Origin: Deltaproteobacteria bacterium | Lineage (GTDB): Bacteria; Desulfobacterota; Desulfarculia; Desulfarculales; Desulfarculaceae | Assembly (NCBI GenBank): GCA_020444165.1 | Contig: JAHLLK010000045.1 | Location: 1-45,599, forward strand | DNA: 45,599 nt | Direction of reading: 5' to 3' | Part shown: positions 24,864-32,814 of the stretch, in pieces | Layout: each line of letters opens with the position of its first letter | Position numbering within the stretch: position 1 is the stretch's first letter | Translations under genes and position numbers: made by a program | Notes under the pieces: model-generated | Databases searched by the model: none | Seen by the model: the letters and a program-made list of their open reading frames with translations, nothing else | Told to the model about the DNA's origin: nothing

Positions 24864-27233
24864 ATGAAGCAGGCTGAAGAGTCCTCCGCCCTTGCCGCCG
24901 ATCTGGCCTTGTTGCGCCAGCGTGTAGCCGAGCTGGAGTCTCGGGAGGCCGGGCTCCACCGGGAGCTGGAAGAGTTCCGGGCCAGCGAGGCCCGCTACCG
25001 CCGCATTGCGGAGGAAGCCCCCATCTCTATCATGTGCTTCGACCGCGAAGGCCTCATAACCTTCGTCAATTCCTGGCATTTGCAAGTTTTCGCCCGCCGG
25101 CGTCACAGCCCGGACCATTTCCTGGGCACCAGTATTTTCGAGCTGCCCGGACTGAAGCAGGGCGGGGCCGGACCCCAGGTGGCCCGCATCCTGGAGGGCG
25201 AGAGCCTGCTCCTGGAGGACGTGCGCATCCAAGCCTTCAGCGGCGGCCAGCCCGGCTACGTCACCATCCGCGGAGTGCCCCTGTTCAACGAGGGCGAGGT
25301 GGTGGGCGGCATCCTCTTGCGGGAGGAGGTCTCAACCCGGGTGCAGGCTCAGAAGTCCATGCGGGAAAGCGAGAACAAGTTCCGCACCCTCACCGAGACC
25401 GCGGCCTCGGCCATCTTCATCATTCAGGAAGGCCGGGTGATCTATGCCAACCCCGCCGCGGCGACCCTGTGGGGCTGTCATCTGGAGGAGTGGGGCGACC
25501 GCTCCTTTTGGGACACCCTGCACCCGGAACACCGGGCATTGGCCCAACACCTGGCCACCGGAGAGCTGGAAGAGCCCGGCACCTGCGTGCAATATGAGTT
25601 CAAGATCCTCACCAAGGACGGCCAGGAGAAGTGGGTGGACTTCACGGCCGGTTACGTGGAGCACCAGGGCCGGCCCGCTCTCTTGGGCACCGCCTTTGAC
25701 ATCAGCGCCTACAAGCGCGCCACCCTGGCCCTGGAGGAATCGGAAAAGCGGCTCACCGACATCATCAACTTCCTGCCCGACCCCACCTTCGCGGTGAACC
25801 GCCAGGGGGAGCTGACCATCTGGAACCGGGCCATGGAGGAGCTTTCGGGCCTGGCGGCCGGGGACATGCTCGGGAAGGGCAACTACGAGCACGCCCTGCC
25901 CTTCTGGGGAGTTCGCCGGCCCATCCTGGTGGACCTGGCCATGGACTGGAATGAGGATATCGAGAAGCTCTACCCCTTTGTGCAGCGGGACAACCACACC
26001 CTGTTCACCGAGGCCTTCGTGCCCCACATCCGCCCCGGGGGAGCCTATCTCTGGGGCAAGGCCGCGGTGCTCTATGACTCCCAGATGAACATCGTGGGCG
26101 CCATCGAGACGGTCCGGGACATCACCACCCGCAAGGCCATGGAGGACGCGCTCCGGGAGTCGGCCGAGCGTCACCAGGCCCTGGTGCAGAACCTGCCCAC
26201 CGGGGTCATCAGCGTGGACGCCAACTTCCGGGTCACCGAGGTGAATCAGGAGGGCCAGAAAATCCTGGGCCTGGCGCCGGAGGAGGTGGTGGGCCAGTTC
26301 TGCGGGCAGGTGCTCCGGTCCAAGGCCTGCGAGACCACCTGCCCGCTCCGCCAGGCCGTGGCCGCAGGCGCTCCCTACGGCCCGGTGGACACCATGTTCC
26401 TGAACCGGGAGGGCCAGCCGGTGCCGGTGCGGCTGCGGGCCGCGGCGCTCTACGACCAGAACGGGGCCCTGACCGGCGGGGTGGAGGTTTTCCAGGATAT
26501 CAGCGAGATCAAGGCCATGGAGCGGGAGCGGGCCAACCTCATCTCCATGTTCGCCCACGACATGAAGTCCCCCCTGGTGGGCATTCAGGGCTTCGCGGTG
26601 CGGCTCCTCCGGCGGGGCGGGGAGGAGGACCTGGAAAAGCGCATGCAGTACCTGGAGATGATCCGCCGGGAGGCCGGCCGCTTGGAAGCGGTGATCAACG
26701 ACTTCCTGGACTTCGCCCGGCTGGAGACCGGATCCCTCAAGCTGAACCTGAGCGCCACGGACCTGGACAAGGAGTTCTACGAGCTGTTCGAGACCTTCGA
26801 GCCGCGCTTCCAGCAGGCCGGCATCACCCTGCACCTGGCTGTGCGGGACAAGCTGCCCGTGGTGGAGGCCGACGCCTCACACCTGAAGCGGGCCTTTTCC
26901 AACCTGCTGGAAAACGCGCTGAAGTACTCGGAAACCGGCACCGAGGTGACCATGGAGGGCGAGGAAACCCCGGACGAGGTGCTGCTCAGGTTCCACGACC
27001 AGGGCCGGGGCATCCCGGCCGAGGAACTGCCCTATATCTTCGACGTGTTCTACCGGGGGCGCGAGCAGGAGGGCATGACCACGCGCCAGGGCCACGGCCT
27101 GGGCCTGGCCGGGGTGGAGGCCATCGTCAAGGGGCACGGCGGGCGGGTGCTGGTGGCCAGCGAGGTGGGCCGAGGCTCGGTATTCACCGTGGCCCTTCCC
27201 AAGCGGAGTTCCGAACGGGAGGCCGCCGCCTGA
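24864..27233 (+). CDS. Orphan sensor histidine kinase with four PAS domains
   Basis: A 789-aa soluble kinase. A short coiled coil (about residues 5-45) is followed by four PAS domains at about 48-155, 170-290, 300-435 and 440-550. The last contains SKACETTCPLRQAV, a Cys-x3-CPL motif also seen in PAS domains of other regulators that could bind metal or sense redox state. The kinase core is complete: H-box FAHDMKSPLVGIQG (His about 565), N-box NLLENALKYS, G1 DQGRGIP, F-box FDVFYRG and G2 GHGLGLAG. No response regulator is encoded in the window and no receiver domain is fused. With no membrane segments it should sense a cytoplasmic signal. It converges on the liv-type cassette. Confidence 0.92.
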   Translation: MKQAEESSALAADLALLRQRVAELESREAGLHRELEEFRASEARYRRIAEEAPISIMCFDREGLITFVNSWHLQVFARRRHSPDHFLGTSIFELPGLKQGGAGPQVARILEGESLLLEDVRIQAFSGGQPGYVTIRGVPLFNEGEVVGGILLREEVSTRVQAQKSMRESENKFRTLTETAASAIFIIQEGRVIYANPAAATLWGCHLEEWGDRSFWDTLHPEHRALAQHLATGELEEPGTCVQYEFKILTKDGQEKWVDFTAGYVEHQGRPALLGTAFDISAYKRATLALEESEKRLTDIINFLPDPTFAVNRQGELTIWNRAMEELSGLAAGDMLGKGNYEHALPFWGVRRPILVDLAMDWNEDIEKLYPFVQRDNHTLFTEAFVPHIRPGGAYLWGKAAVLYDSQMNIVGAIETVRDITTRKAMEDALRESAERHQALVQNLPTGVISVDANFRVTEVNQEGQKILGLAPEEVVGQFCGQVLRSKACETTCPLRQAVAAGAPYGPVDTMFLNREGQPVPVRLRAAALYDQNGALTGGVEVFQDISEIKAMERERANLISMFAHDMKSPLVGIQGFAVRLLRRGGEEDLEKRMQYLEMIRREAGRLEAVINDFLDFARLETGSLKLNLSATDLDKEFYELFETFEPRFQQAGITLHLAVRDKLPVVEADASHLKRAFSNLLENALKYSETGTEVTMEGEETPDEVLLRFHDQGRGIPAEELPYIFDVFYRGREQEGMTTRQGHGLGLAGVEAIVKGHGGRVLVASEVGRGSVFTVALPKRSSEREAAA

Positions 27234-27324
27234 GCCGGCACGGGGGCCGGGAAGGTCCGCCTCTGGTGCGCGCCGCCTGGCCCAGAACAAGGACGCCGCC
27301 CCTGCCCCCCGGCCCGGAACCGGG

Positions 27325-28092
27325 TCAGCTCCAGCGCTTCTTGCGCTTATAGCGTTGGTAACCCTTCACCGAAACTTCGCTTTTCACGCCCAGGTAAAAC
27401 TCCTGCACATCCTGGTCATTCTGCAGGGACTCGGGCGTGCCGTCCAGTACGAAGCGGCCGTTCTCCATCACGTAGCCTCGGTGGCACACCCCCAGGGCCA
27501 TGGCCGCGTTCTGCTCCACCAACAGGATGGTGGCCCCGTCCTCGGCGTTGATGCGGGCGATGGTGGAGAAGATCTCCCGCACCAAGAGCGGGCTCAGCCC
27601 CAGGCTGGGCTCGTCCAGCATCATGATGCGGGGCCGCATCATGAGCGCCCGGCCGATGGCCAGCATCTGTTGCTCGCCGCCGGACAGCGTCCCGGCCAAC
27701 TGCCGGGAGCGTTCGGCCAGGCGGGGGAACAAGGAGAGCACCCGGGCCAGGTCCGGGCGGGCCTCGGAGGCTTTCCGGGTGTAGGCCCCCATCTGGAGGT
27801 TCTCCAACACGGTGAGTTCCTCGAACACCTCGCGGCCCTCGGGCACATAGGCCAGGCCCAGGCGCACGATGTCCTCGGTGTCCAGGCGGTCGATGCGCTT
27901 GCCGTCCAGCTCGATGGTGCCCTTGTCCGGCTGGTCCTCGATCATGCCCATGATGGTTTTCAAAAGGGTGGACTTGCCGGCGCCGTTGGCCCCCAGGATG
28001 GCGGTGATCTTGCCCTCCTCCAGCTTGAGGCTCACCCCCCTGAGCGCCATGATCAAGCCGTAGTAGGTTTCGATGTTCTTCACCTCCAGCAT
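27325..28092 (-). CDS. livF: HAAT-family ABC transporter ATP-binding protein (LivF-like)
   Basis: A 255-aa ATPase, the second nucleotide-binding subunit of a liv-type importer. The Walker A is GANGAGKST (residues 34-42), the signature is LSGGEQQMLAIGRAL, the Walker B is IMMLDEPSLGLSP, and LLVEQNAAMAL carries the switch-region Gln/His-type contact. The ATG overlaps the livG stop (TGATG), with GGAGG seven bases upstream inside livG. It is slightly longer than E. coli LivF because of a basic C-terminal tail (KGYQRYKRKKRWS), which I associate with HAAT cassettes for aromatic or other organic acids. It is the last gene of the cassette. Confidence 0.92.
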   Translation of the reverse strand: MLEVKNIETYYGLIMALRGVSLKLEEGKITAILGANGAGKSTLLKTIMGMIEDQPDKGTIELDGKRIDRLDTEDIVRLGLAYVPEGREVFEELTVLENLQMGAYTRKASEARPDLARVLSLFPRLAERSRQLAGTLSGGEQQMLAIGRALMMRPRIMMLDEPSLGLSPLLVREIFSTIARINAEDGATILLVEQNAAMALGVCHRGYVMENGRFVLDGTPESLQNDQDVQEFYLGVKSEVSVKGYQRYKRKKRWS

Positions 28093-28889
28093 CACATCCC
28101 TCCGGTGGCCGGGGCGGCGGTGTCCTCGCCCAGGTAGGCCTTCAACACTTCGGGATGGTTCTGGACCTCTTCCGGCCGGCCAAAGGCGATGGGACGCCCA
28201 TAGTTCAGCACCATGATCTCCTGGCTCACTTCCATCACCACCCGCATGTCGTGCTCGATGATGAGCAGGGTGACCCCGAACTCCTCCTGCAAGTCCATCA
28301 ACCAGAACAGGAGGTCCTGCTTCTCCTCCAGGTTCATGCCGGCCACGGGCTCGTCCAGGAGCAAGAGCTCCGGCTCCATGGCCAGGGCGCGGCCCAGCTC
28401 CACCACCTTCTGGGTGCCGTAGGGCAGCCCGCCCACGTGCCGGTTGCGGGCGGCCTGCAGGTCCAAAAAGTCCATGATCTGCTCCACCTTGTCCCGGTGG
28501 GCGATCTCGTCCCGGGCCGCCCGGGAGCCCCGGCGGAACATGGCCGCGCCGGACCACACCCCGGTTTTCATGAACATGTGCCGGCCCAGGAGCAGGTTGT
28601 CCAGGGTGGTCATGTGGGCGAACAGCTCGATGTTCTGAAAGGTGCGGCCCACCCCCAAGGCGGCGACCTGGTGGGGCTTCAGCCCGTCCAGTCGCTTGCC
28701 CTTGAAACGCACCTGACCGGCGGTGGGGCGGTAGAGGCCGGTGATGCAGTTGAACAGGGTGGTCTTGCCGGCCCCATTGGGGCCGATCACCGCGGTGATG
28801 GAGCCCTTCTCCACGGCCAGGGACACGTCGGCCAGGGCGGTGATGCCGCCGAAGGTCATGGAGAGGTTGTCGATTTCCAAAAGAGCCAT
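28092..28889 (-). CDS. livG: HAAT-family ABC transporter ATP-binding protein (LivG-like)
   Basis: A 265-aa ATPase subunit. Walker A is GPNGAGKTTLFN; the LivG-type sequence GLKPHQVAALGVGRTFQNIE follows; Walker B is LLLLDEPVAGMN. The usual ABC signature LSGG is replaced by VGGLPYGTQKVVELGRAL, a form common in LivG proteins. The C-terminus has the expected extension ending in NHPEVLKAYLGE. AAGG lies five bases before the ATG. It is separated from the upstream binding-protein gene by 51 nt containing a strong hairpin, and overlaps livF by one base. Confidence 0.93.
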   Translation of the reverse strand: MALLEIDNLSMTFGGITALADVSLAVEKGSITAVIGPNGAGKTTLFNCITGLYRPTAGQVRFKGKRLDGLKPHQVAALGVGRTFQNIELFAHMTTLDNLLLGRHMFMKTGVWSGAAMFRRGSRAARDEIAHRDKVEQIMDFLDLQAARNRHVGGLPYGTQKVVELGRALAMEPELLLLDEPVAGMNLEEKQDLLFWLMDLQEEFGVTLLIIEHDMRVVMEVSQEIMVLNYGRPIAFGRPEEVQNHPEVLKAYLGEDTAAPATGGM

Positions 28890-28906
28890 GGCGCCTTCAG
28901 GGGAAG

Positions 28907-28931
28907 CGGCGGGGGCCCGGGGCCCCCGCCG
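28907..28931 (-). promoter_or_regulatory. GC-rich hairpin between the binding-protein gene and livG
   Basis: CGGCGGGGGCC (28907-28917) pairs perfectly with GGCCCCCGCCG (28921-28931) around a 3-nt loop, starting about 10 nt after the binding-protein stop. There is no T-run. Such hairpins after binding-protein genes are known to stabilise that part of the message or partly attenuate read-through, giving excess binding protein over ATPase. Confidence 0.6.
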
Positions 28932-28940
28932 TGATTAGTA

Positions 28941-30113
28941 CTACTCCGCGCTCAGCCAGTCGCTGAGCCGCTTGACCTTGCCCTTGTCGTCGCAGGTGCC
29001 CAGGAACACCTGGCGCATGCCTTGGCGCTGGTCCGGGCCAAAGGAGATCTTGCCCATGATGCCCTGGAAGTCCTTCAGGGTCTCCATGGCCGCCACGAAG
29101 CTGTCCACGGTCAGGTCCTTGCCCGCCCGCTTCAGGCCTTCCACCATGGGCTCGGCAAAGCCGAAGCCGGCGTAGAGGAACACGCCCCAGTTCTCCTGGG
29201 GAGCGTACTTCTTCTGGGCCTCGTGATACTTGACCATCAAGGGGTTGTCGGAGTCCGGCGGCAGGGCGAAGTTGCCGTACATCACGCCCTTCCAAAGGCC
29301 CTTGCTGATCTTGAACATGAGGGCCGTGTCCGACAGGGTGGAGCAGGCCATCCACTGGGGCTTGTAACCCAGCTTGGCCGCGGTGCCGATGGAGATGACC
29401 GCCTGCTTGGGCAACAGCCACATGATCACGCAGTCAGCCCCGGACTCCTTCAGCTTCAGGATATGGCTCTGCAGGTCGGTGTCGGTGACCTCGCAGGGGA
29501 CCTCGGCGGTCAGCTTCATATTGCGAGCCGCCATTTCCTTCTGGGCCCCTTCCAGGCCGCCCTTGCCATAGTCGTCGTTCTGGTAGAGGAAGGCGAGCTT
29601 CTTCTTGCCCAGGGTGTCCAGGGCGTAGCGGGTCAGGATCTGGGCTTCGTCCTTGTACAGGGGATACAGGGCGAACACGGTCTTCTTGGGGGGATAGGCC
29701 CAGTGGGTGGAGCCGGTGGTCATGCCCACCCAGGGCACGTTCTTTTCCACCAACAACGGCATGGCGGCCATGCCGGGCGCGGTGCCCACCCCACCCACGA
29801 AACCGAACACGCCCACGCTATCCACCAGCTCTTTCACGATGGCCTTGGTGCGGTTGGGCTGATAACCGTCGTCCCGCAGGTAATAGTCGAACTTGCGGCC
29901 GTTGATGCCGCCGTCGTCGTTGAGCATCTTGAAATAAATGCCGGTGCCCCGGGCCACCGCGCCCCACAGGGCGGCCGGACCGGTCTGGGGGCCCCATTGC
30001 CCGATCTTGATGGTGTCGGCGGTGACTCCCCGGACCTCCGCCGCCCCGGCCGGGGCGGCCGCCACGGCCAGCCCCATCCCCAGGCACAGGCACAACAACG
30101 CGATCTTTTTCAT
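28941..30113 (-). CDS. HAAT-family periplasmic substrate-binding protein (LivJ/LivK-like)
   Basis: A 390-aa periplasmic binding protein of the type I periplasmic-binding fold. The signal peptide KKIALLCLCLGMGLAVAAAP is cleaved near AGAAE. The mature start GVTADTIKIGQWGPQTGPAA and DDGGINGRKFDYYLRDDGY are typical of Peripla_BP_6 members. The ligand may be a branched-chain amino acid, but the family also binds aromatic and aliphatic acids, amides and urea; the sequence alone does not settle it. The ATG at 30113 follows a GGGAGGGAGAGAG stretch. An in-frame extension to 30260 overlaps livH and is rejected. Confidence 0.92.
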   Translation of the reverse strand: MKKIALLCLCLGMGLAVAAAPAGAAEVRGVTADTIKIGQWGPQTGPAALWGAVARGTGIYFKMLNDDGGINGRKFDYYLRDDGYQPNRTKAIVKELVDSVGVFGFVGGVGTAPGMAAMPLLVEKNVPWVGMTTGSTHWAYPPKKTVFALYPLYKDEAQILTRYALDTLGKKKLAFLYQNDDYGKGGLEGAQKEMAARNMKLTAEVPCEVTDTDLQSHILKLKESGADCVIMWLLPKQAVISIGTAAKLGYKPQWMACSTLSDTALMFKISKGLWKGVMYGNFALPPDSDNPLMVKYHEAQKKYAPQENWGVFLYAGFGFAEPMVEGLKRAGKDLTVDSFVAAMETLKDFQGIMGKISFGPDQRQGMRQVFLGTCDDKGKVKRLSDWLSAE

Positions 30114-30147
30114 CTCTCTCCCTCCCTTGGTATTTCCGCGGCCGGCC

Positions 30148-31023
30148 TCACACCTTGCGCACGTAATGGCGGGCGAAAAGGCCGCTGGGCCGCAGGCAAA
30201 GCACCACCACGATGACCACAAAGGCCACCGCGCTTTTGAACTCCACCGAAACATAGCCACCGAACAGGTTCTCGATCAACCCCAGGAGAAAGCCGCCCAA
30301 CACCGCGCCCACCAAGGAGGTCATGCCGCCCAGCACCGCGGCGGAGAAGCCCTTGAGCTGAGGCGTCCACATGAGGTTGGGGTCCAGGGTGTCGGTGGAG
30401 GCGATGAGCATGGCCGCCGCGGCCCCCACCACCGAACTGATGCCCCAGGTGAGCATCATGATGCGGCCCACCCGGATGCCCATGAGCCGGGCGGCGGATT
30501 GGTTCTGCTGGGTGGCCTTCATGGCCACGCCCACCTTGGTGTAGCGGAAAAACAGGAACAACAGGAGCATCAGGCCCAGGGCCACCCCCAGGGTGACCAG
30601 GTTCAGGTCGCTGACCACCACGCCCCCGCCCAGGTCATGCACATCGAAGTCGCTGACCGGAAAGGGAAAGTTCTTTTGATCACTGCCCCAGCGCCAGGAA
30701 GCCATGCCGTAGAGGATCATCTCCAGGCCCAGGGTGATGATGATGAGCCCCAACAGGGTGGGCTCCTTGGCCCGGCGCAGGAAGGCGAACTCCAGAAAAG
30801 CCCCCAGGCAGAAGGCGAACAACAGGGCCAGGGGGAAGGCCGCCCAGAAGGGATAGGCCAGCTCCTCCAGCATGGTGTAGGCCACAAAGGCCGAGAGCAT
30901 GGCCATGTCACCCTGGGCGAAGTTCAACACCTCGCTGGTCTTGTAGATGATGACCATGGCCAGCGCCATGAGGGCGTAGGTGGCGCCGATGGCAATGCCG
31001 CTAGCGATCAACTGGCCGAACAT
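30148..31023 (-). CDS. livH: HAAT-family ABC transporter permease (LivH-like)
   Basis: A 291-aa inner-membrane permease with about eight hydrophobic helices. The N-terminus (GQLIASGIAIGATYALMALA, then VLNFAQGDMAML) is diagnostic of LivH. The cytoplasmic coupling region is FRYTKVGVAMKATQQNQSAA, followed by ARLMGIRVGRIM. It should pair with LivM to form the transmembrane channel. GGAG lies six bases before the ATG at 31023. The livM gene ends 26 nt upstream and the binding-protein gene starts 34 nt downstream. Confidence 0.94.
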   Translation of the reverse strand: MFGQLIASGIAIGATYALMALAMVIIYKTSEVLNFAQGDMAMLSAFVAYTMLEELAYPFWAAFPLALLFAFCLGAFLEFAFLRRAKEPTLLGLIIITLGLEMILYGMASWRWGSDQKNFPFPVSDFDVHDLGGGVVVSDLNLVTLGVALGLMLLLFLFFRYTKVGVAMKATQQNQSAARLMGIRVGRIMMLTWGISSVVGAAAAMLIASTDTLDPNLMWTPQLKGFSAAVLGGMTSLVGAVLGGFLLGLIENLFGGYVSVEFKSAVAFVVIVVVLCLRPSGLFARHYVRKV

Positions 31024-31049
31024 AATTCTCTCCGGGGCCGCGGGTTCGG

Positions 31050-32099
31050 TTAAAACGGCCAGGTTTTCCAGTAAATCTTGGTGCGGATCCAGAAGCCGTA
31101 CAGGCCCAGGGGCTCGAAGATGATGATCAACACCATGATCAGGCCGAAGACCACGTACTGGATGTTGGGCAGGCCGCTGGCGCTCATGAACTGGTTGCTC
31201 AGTTCCACCAAGATCGGGCCCAAACCCGGCAAGTCCTGGATCTTGGACAGCTCCTGGGAAAGGTAGGTGATGAGCACCGCGCCCAGCACCGAGCCCAGGA
31301 TGGAGCCCAAGCCCCCCACCACCACCATGGCCAGGAAAAGGATCGAAACCATGATGTTGAAGCTGTGGGGGTTGATGAAGTTCAACACGAAGGCCATGAG
31401 TCCGCCGGCCAAGCCGGTGTAGAAGGCGCTGACCGCAAAGGCCAGGGTCTTGTAGTAGGTGAGGTTCACCCCGATGCACTGGGCTGCGATGTCACTGTCG
31501 CGGATGGCCACGAAAGCCCGGCCCACCCGGGTGCGGGTGAGGTTGCGCATGGCCAGGGTCAGGAGGAGGCACAAGGGCATGATCACCGCGTAACGCCCGG
31601 CGTCGCTTTTGATGGTCTGGCCCAGCACCACCAGGGGTGGGGCGGTGAGGCCCATGTGCCCGCCCAGGAACTCCAGGCGGCCCAGCACCATGGTCACGGT
31701 GAGGCCGAAGCCCAGGGTGGCGATGGCCAGGTAGGGGCCTTCCAGGCGCAGCGCCGGGAGCCCCAGGAGAAAGCCGAAGCCCGCGGTGATGAAGCCGGCC
31801 AGGGGCAGGGCCACCTCAAAAGGGAGCCCCAGGCTGGTCATGAGGGTGAGGGTGCTGTAGGCCCCGATGGCGAAGAAGCCGGCGTGACCCAGGCTGATCT
31901 GGCCGGTGTAGCCCACCAAAAGGTTCAACCCCAAGGCCACGATGATATTGATGGCCATGAGGTTGACCGTGTAGATGAGGTAGGAACCGGCCCAAAACGG
32001 CAGGGCGATCAAAAATGCCAAGAGCACCACGGTCCAGGCCACCTGCCAGCCGCTGTCCCACAGCCGGATGTCCTCGTAATAATCGCGTTTCATGTCCAT
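31050..32099 (-). CDS. livM: HAAT-family ABC transporter permease (LivM-like)
   Basis: A 349-aa inner-membrane permease with about nine helices. Key stretches are LGLNLLVGYTGQISLGHAGF, typical of LivM, and the coupling region RTRVGRAFVAIRDSDIAAQ, followed by GVNLTYYKTLAFAVSAFY. It is the first gene of the cassette livM-livH-binding protein-livG-livF, an order with both permeases before the binding protein. The ATG at 32099 has GAGG seven bases upstream; the Met two codons later is an alternative. The preceding 200 bp carries two strong hairpins rather than an obvious promoter. Confidence 0.94.
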   Translation of the reverse strand: MDMKRDYYEDIRLWDSGWQVAWTVVLLAFLIALPFWAGSYLIYTVNLMAINIIVALGLNLLVGYTGQISLGHAGFFAIGAYSTLTLMTSLGLPFEVALPLAGFITAGFGFLLGLPALRLEGPYLAIATLGFGLTVTMVLGRLEFLGGHMGLTAPPLVVLGQTIKSDAGRYAVIMPLCLLLTLAMRNLTRTRVGRAFVAIRDSDIAAQCIGVNLTYYKTLAFAVSAFYTGLAGGLMAFVLNFINPHSFNIMVSILFLAMVVVGGLGSILGSVLGAVLITYLSQELSKIQDLPGLGPILVELSNQFMSASGLPNIQYVVFGLIMVLIIIFEPLGLYGFWIRTKIYWKTWPF

Positions 32100-32129
32100 G
32101 GCGGGGCCTCGCTAGGGATTGCGGCCCGG

Positions 32130-32274
32130 GGCCCCGCCGCGGTCGGCGGGGTCTCCAGGGGATTTGCCGGGATAAGGTCGGTCTTCCCGGGCCGGGGCCG
32201 TTCCCGGCGACGGCGCCGCAGGGAGCCTAACCCGGGGCGTAGGATTCCCCCGGAGCCCGGCCACGCCGGGCTCC
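32130..32274 (-). repeat. Two GC-rich hairpins between the DUF1992 gene and livM
   Basis: Hairpin one: CCCCGCCG (32132-32139) with CGGCGGGG (32144-32151), extendable by G-U pairs. Hairpin two: GGAGCCCGGC (32252-32261) with GCCGGGCTCC (32265-32274), loop CAC. Neither has a T-run. They fall between the end of the DUF1992 gene (32301) and the start of livM (32099), both minus strand. They may end the upstream transcript with Rho or shape the liv leader. Confidence 0.5.
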
Positions 32275-32300
32275 CCGGGAAACCGGGGGCGGGACGGGCC

Positions 32301-32702
32301 TCAGGCCGGCTTTTTGGCCGGAGGCCTGCTCAAGCGTTCCACCACCCGGTCGGTGTACTTGTTATCTTCCAAGAGAGCCGACTGGGGCCGGAGGGCTCCC
32401 AACTTCAAGGTCAAGTAGTTGAGCCGCTTCATGGCGGTATAGCGCGTCTGTTCGTCGGGAGCGTTGTCCAGAAGATCTTCCACCTGGGCGATCTGGTTCT
32501 TGATTTCCAGCTCGGGTGGGGTGAAACCGGCGTTTTTCAAGACTTTGTAGGCCATGCGCAACTCTTCGGGAACTTGGGAGTCGTCGGTGAGAGCAAGCGG
32601 CTGGCCTTGGCCCGGAAGGTTGTCCATTTCGCCCTTGTCGATGGCCTCGCTAATACGTTTTTCCGCGATTTTACTCAATATATCGAGCGACAAGTTCGGC
32701 AT
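32301..32702 (-). CDS. DUF1992 (DnaJ-C28 conserved domain) protein
   Basis: A 133-aa cytosolic protein. The family signature is plain: IAEKRISEAIDKGEMDNLPG, followed by GQPLALTDDSQVPEELRMA and AYKVLKNAGFTPPELEIK. The rest is helical. The domain is shared with the eukaryotic DNAJC28 protein but has no J domain here, and its bacterial function is unknown. I choose the ATG at 32702, preceded by GGAG; in-frame starts at 32711 and a TTG at 32732 exist, but the likely promoter at 32744-32773 would place the transcript start very near 32732. It lies downstream of the unknown 602-aa gene on the same strand. Confidence 0.85.
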   Translation of the reverse strand: MPNLSLDILSKIAEKRISEAIDKGEMDNLPGQGQPLALTDDSQVPEELRMAYKVLKNAGFTPPELEIKNQIAQVEDLLDNAPDEQTRYTAMKRLNYLTLKLGALRPQSALLEDNKYTDRVVERLSRPPAKKPA

Positions 32703-32743
32703 GCACTCCATGTAAGGGGCCGTGAAAGGCAAGGTTCAATTGA

Positions 32744-32773
32744 ATAGTATTACAGCCCCGCTGGGTTCTTCAA
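32744..32773 (-). promoter_or_regulatory. Candidate sigma-70 promoter of the DUF1992 gene
   Basis: On the minus strand TTGAAG (32773-32768) and TACTAT (32749-32744) are separated by 18 bases in an unusually AT-rich patch, about 40 nt before the chosen start codon. Confidence 0.4.
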
Positions 32774-32814
32774 GGCAAAAGGCCGCGCCCCAAACCCTTC
32801 CCGCCGTCCGGGGG

